Source: an uncultured Altererythrobacter sp.
GTDB lineage: Bacteria; Pseudomonadota; Alphaproteobacteria; Sphingomonadales; Sphingomonadaceae
Reading direction: 5' to 3'
NCBI GenBank assembly: GCA_937950385.1
Contig: CALFEA010000102.1
Span: 1-7,123, forward strand
DNA length: 7,123 nucleotides
Below, piece by piece: positions 6,116 to 7,123 of this stretch. Position numbers and translations under genes: made by a program. The notes under the pieces were generated by a model, which saw nothing but the letters and a program-made list of their open reading frames with translations, had not been told where the DNA came from and did not search any database. Positions within the stretch are counted from its first letter, which is position 1. Each line of letters opens with the position of its first letter.

Positions 6116-6931
6116 CTAATCGCCAGTGAAATTGGCCTGACGCTTCTCAATCAGCGCAGCAACGCCCTCCATATGGTCGGCTGTGGGATGCATTAGCGCC
6201 TGCGTATTGGCCGCCATTTCCAGCGCCGTATCATAGGAAATTTGCGTGCCTTGGCGTAGCAAGTTTTTAGTGTGGCGCAGCGAATGGGGCGGCATAAGCG
6301 CGATTTTGTCGGCCATTGCGCGCGCCTCTGCCAGCAATTCATCATGCGGCACGACGCGGCTAACCAGCCCCCAATTTTGCGCTTGCTCAGCCCCGATCAC
6401 ATCGCCGGTGTAAAACAGTTCTGACGCCCGGCTCATGCCGATCACGCGCGGCAAAATCCAAGTGCCGCCGTCCCCTGGAATAATGCCGAGTTTGAGGAAT
6501 GTGACGCCGAACTTCGCTTTATCACTCGCAATCCGAATATCTGCAAGGCAGGCGACATCGCAGCCCAGCCCAATTGCAGCACCATTGACCGCCGCAATCA
6601 CTGGCACGCGAAGGCCATGAAGCGCGCGCAAAATGCGGTGAATATTGTTGCGATATCCATCGGAGATTGTCGGCGGATTACCGCCAAATGTGCCGGAACG
6701 CTCCTTCATCGCTTTCACATCGCCGCCTGCTGAAAATGCTCGCCCTGCGCCCGTTAGAATGACGCAGCGCACCTCGGTATTTTCATTGATTGCGCGGGCA
6801 GCAGCTTCGAATTCCTCGCCGTCACCAGCAGCGCCCAAAGGGTTCATCGTGTCGGCGCGATCAATCGTCAGAATGGTGACGTGGCCGCTGTTTTCAATCT
6901 GGAGTAAGCTCAATATTCTATCCTCATTCAT
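6116..6931 (-). CDS. Crotonase-superfamily protein (enoyl-CoA hydratase/isomerase-like)
   Basis: The 271-residue product has the full crotonase fold. The oxyanion-hole segments are AFSAGGDVKAM (65-75) and NGAAIGLGCDVACLADIRIAS (116-136), followed by FGVTFLKLGIIPGDGG (141-156) and the usual C-terminal helices with a TGD.I.A..A..WGLV motif. At the two catalytic glutamates of classical enoyl-CoA hydratase (rat E144 and E164) it has D125 and F145; D154 in PGDGG is a possible substitute acid. It should bind acyl-CoA, but hydration of straight-chain enoyl-CoA is doubtful; isomerase, hydrolase or another activity may apply. The ATG at 6931 has no ribosome binding site, while GAGGA at 6921-6925 lies 7 bases before a TTG at 6913, so the true protein may start six residues later (SLLQIENSGH). 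It is the first gene of a two-gene minus-strand unit with the hydrolase. Confidence 0.93.
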   Translation of the reverse strand: MNEDRILSLLQIENSGHVTILTIDRADTMNPLGAAGDGEEFEAAARAINENTEVRCVILTGAGRAFSAGGDVKAMKERSGTFGGNPPTISDGYRNNIHRILRALHGLRVPVIAAVNGAAIGLGCDVACLADIRIASDKAKFGVTFLKLGIIPGDGGTWILPRVIGMSRASELFYTGDVIGAEQAQNWGLVSRVVPHDELLAEARAMADKIALMPPHSLRHTKNLLRQGTQISYDTALEMAANTQALMHPTADHMEGVAALIEKRQANFTGD

Positions 6932-6939
6932 GCGTTGTA

Positions 6940-6953
6940 AGGGTAGTAACCCT
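6940..6953. promoter_or_regulatory. Palindrome AGGGT-N4-ACCCT upstream of the crotonase gene
   Basis: A perfect 5-base inverted repeat with a 4-base centre lies 8 bases before the ATG of the crotonase gene. It could be an operator or a hairpin in the leader of that transcript. No regulator gene is adjacent to indicate which protein would bind. Confidence 0.35.
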
Positions 6954-6980
6954 AAGTAAGGCGCTCGGCCAGTTCGCTCT

Positions 6981-7000
6981 TGCTCACCCGCGTGGGAGCA
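6981..7000. promoter_or_regulatory. 20-base imperfect palindrome (TGCTC...GAGCA) in the divergent promoter region
   Basis: TGCTC at 6981-6985 and GAGCA at 6996-7000 form perfect arms, and the inner ten bases match in three of five pairs, so 16 of 20 positions are symmetrical. It overlaps the -35 candidate TTGCTC and fills the spacer of the plus-strand promoter candidate, a good place for a repressor site. The role is inferred. Confidence 0.35.
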
Positions 7001-7023
7001 TTTAAATTGGTATCCGACGCCTC

Positions 7024-7028
7024 AGGAG
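7024..7028 (+). promoter_or_regulatory. Ribosome binding site deciding a TTG start
   Basis: AGGAG lies 6 bases before the TTG at 7035. The frame has no ATG, GTG or other TTG between the stop codon at 6957 and this point, so this site is the main reason for calling the edge gene and its start. Confidence 0.55.
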
Positions 7029-7034
7029 AGATAT

Positions 7035-7123
7035 TTGTCTACGCTTGCAACTCTCATTCTTGCACCCGCAGTCATGGCAGCCCAGCCTGCATTGCCTGCG
7101 CAAATGCCGGTGGCAGCATCTAG
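7035..7123 (+). CDS. Start of a forward gene, possibly exported, cut by the window edge
   Basis: Twenty-nine codons are visible and the frame stays open to the edge. The start is a TTG with AGGAG 6 bases upstream; an in-frame ATG at codon 14 lacks such a site. The first residues are hydrophobic (LATLILAPAVMAAQ, 4-17) and end in an AxA-like cleavage motif (MAA-Q), followed by Pro/Ala-rich sequence, which resembles a signal peptide and the start of a mature exported protein. The n-region has no lysine or arginine, which is unusual for a signal peptide and leaves doubt. The function cannot be told from this fragment. Confidence 0.5.
   Translation, partial: MSTLATLILAPAVMAAQPALPAQMPVAAS

Larger units (their letters stand above)
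6932..7034. other. Divergent intergenic region with promoter-like elements
   Basis: The 103 bases separate the crotonase gene (minus strand) from the gene that starts at the right edge (plus strand), so both promoters should lie here. On the plus strand TTGCTC (6980-6985), 17 bases, then TAAATT (7003-7008) is a weak but correctly spaced -35/-10 pair. I could not settle on a minus-strand promoter. Two palindromes, listed separately, occupy the region. Confidence 0.4.

Noticed and set aside
1..7123. A previously undescribed defence, mobile or biosynthetic system.
   Set aside because: The genes are mostly recognisable housekeeping or accessory families, with no transposase, integrase, toxin-antitoxin pair, nuclease, reverse transcriptase or repeat array.

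Overview
The window looks like ordinary chromosome from an alphaproteobacterium, most likely Sphingomonadales and perhaps Erythrobacteraceae. That placement is inferred from the moderately GC-rich sequence, the pairing of exported amidohydrolases with FKBP and NnrU genes, and the style of the proteins; no marker gene is present to prove it. There is no rRNA, tRNA, CRISPR, transposase or phage gene. Coding density is very high and no gap exceeds about 105 bases.

Layout. Bases 1-4382 read forward: the 3' part of a metal-dependent amidohydrolase, a second amidohydrolase-fold gene overlapping it by 4 bases (ATGA), an unrecognised exported protein, an exported FKBP-type prolyl isomerase, and an NnrU-family membrane protein. 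Gaps are -4, 69, 31 and 33 bases, so this could be one transcript or two. Four of the five products are predicted or likely to be exported (the first amidohydrolase lacks its N-terminus here) and the fifth is an integral membrane protein, so the block is devoted to the cell envelope and periplasm.

Bases 4432-5297 hold a divergent pair: an HxlR-family repressor on the minus strand and a PaaI-like hotdog-fold thioesterase on the plus strand. The 74 bases between their start codons contain two matching imperfect palindromes of the form GTCT-N7-AGAC, one beside each gene. This is the clearest regulatory signal in the window and suggests an autoregulated HxlR switch controlling the thioesterase.

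Bases 5309-6931 hold a minus-strand pair, 15 bases apart: a crotonase-superfamily (enoyl-CoA hydratase/isomerase-like) protein followed by a membrane-anchored alpha/beta hydrolase. They converge on the thioesterase gene with only 11 bases between stop codons. The thioesterase and crotonase both point to acyl-CoA metabolism. Upstream of the crotonase gene is a 103-base intergenic region with two palindromes. At the right edge a forward gene begins, probably with a TTG codon behind a strong ribosome binding site; only 29 codons are visible.

The most notable points are the twin operators of the HxlR/thioesterase pair, the tandem amidohydrolases of which the second has lost every recognisable metal ligand, the crotonase lacking both classical hydratase glutamates, and the orphan exported protein at 2543-3136. 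Nothing here amounts to a clearly new multi-gene defence or mobile system.
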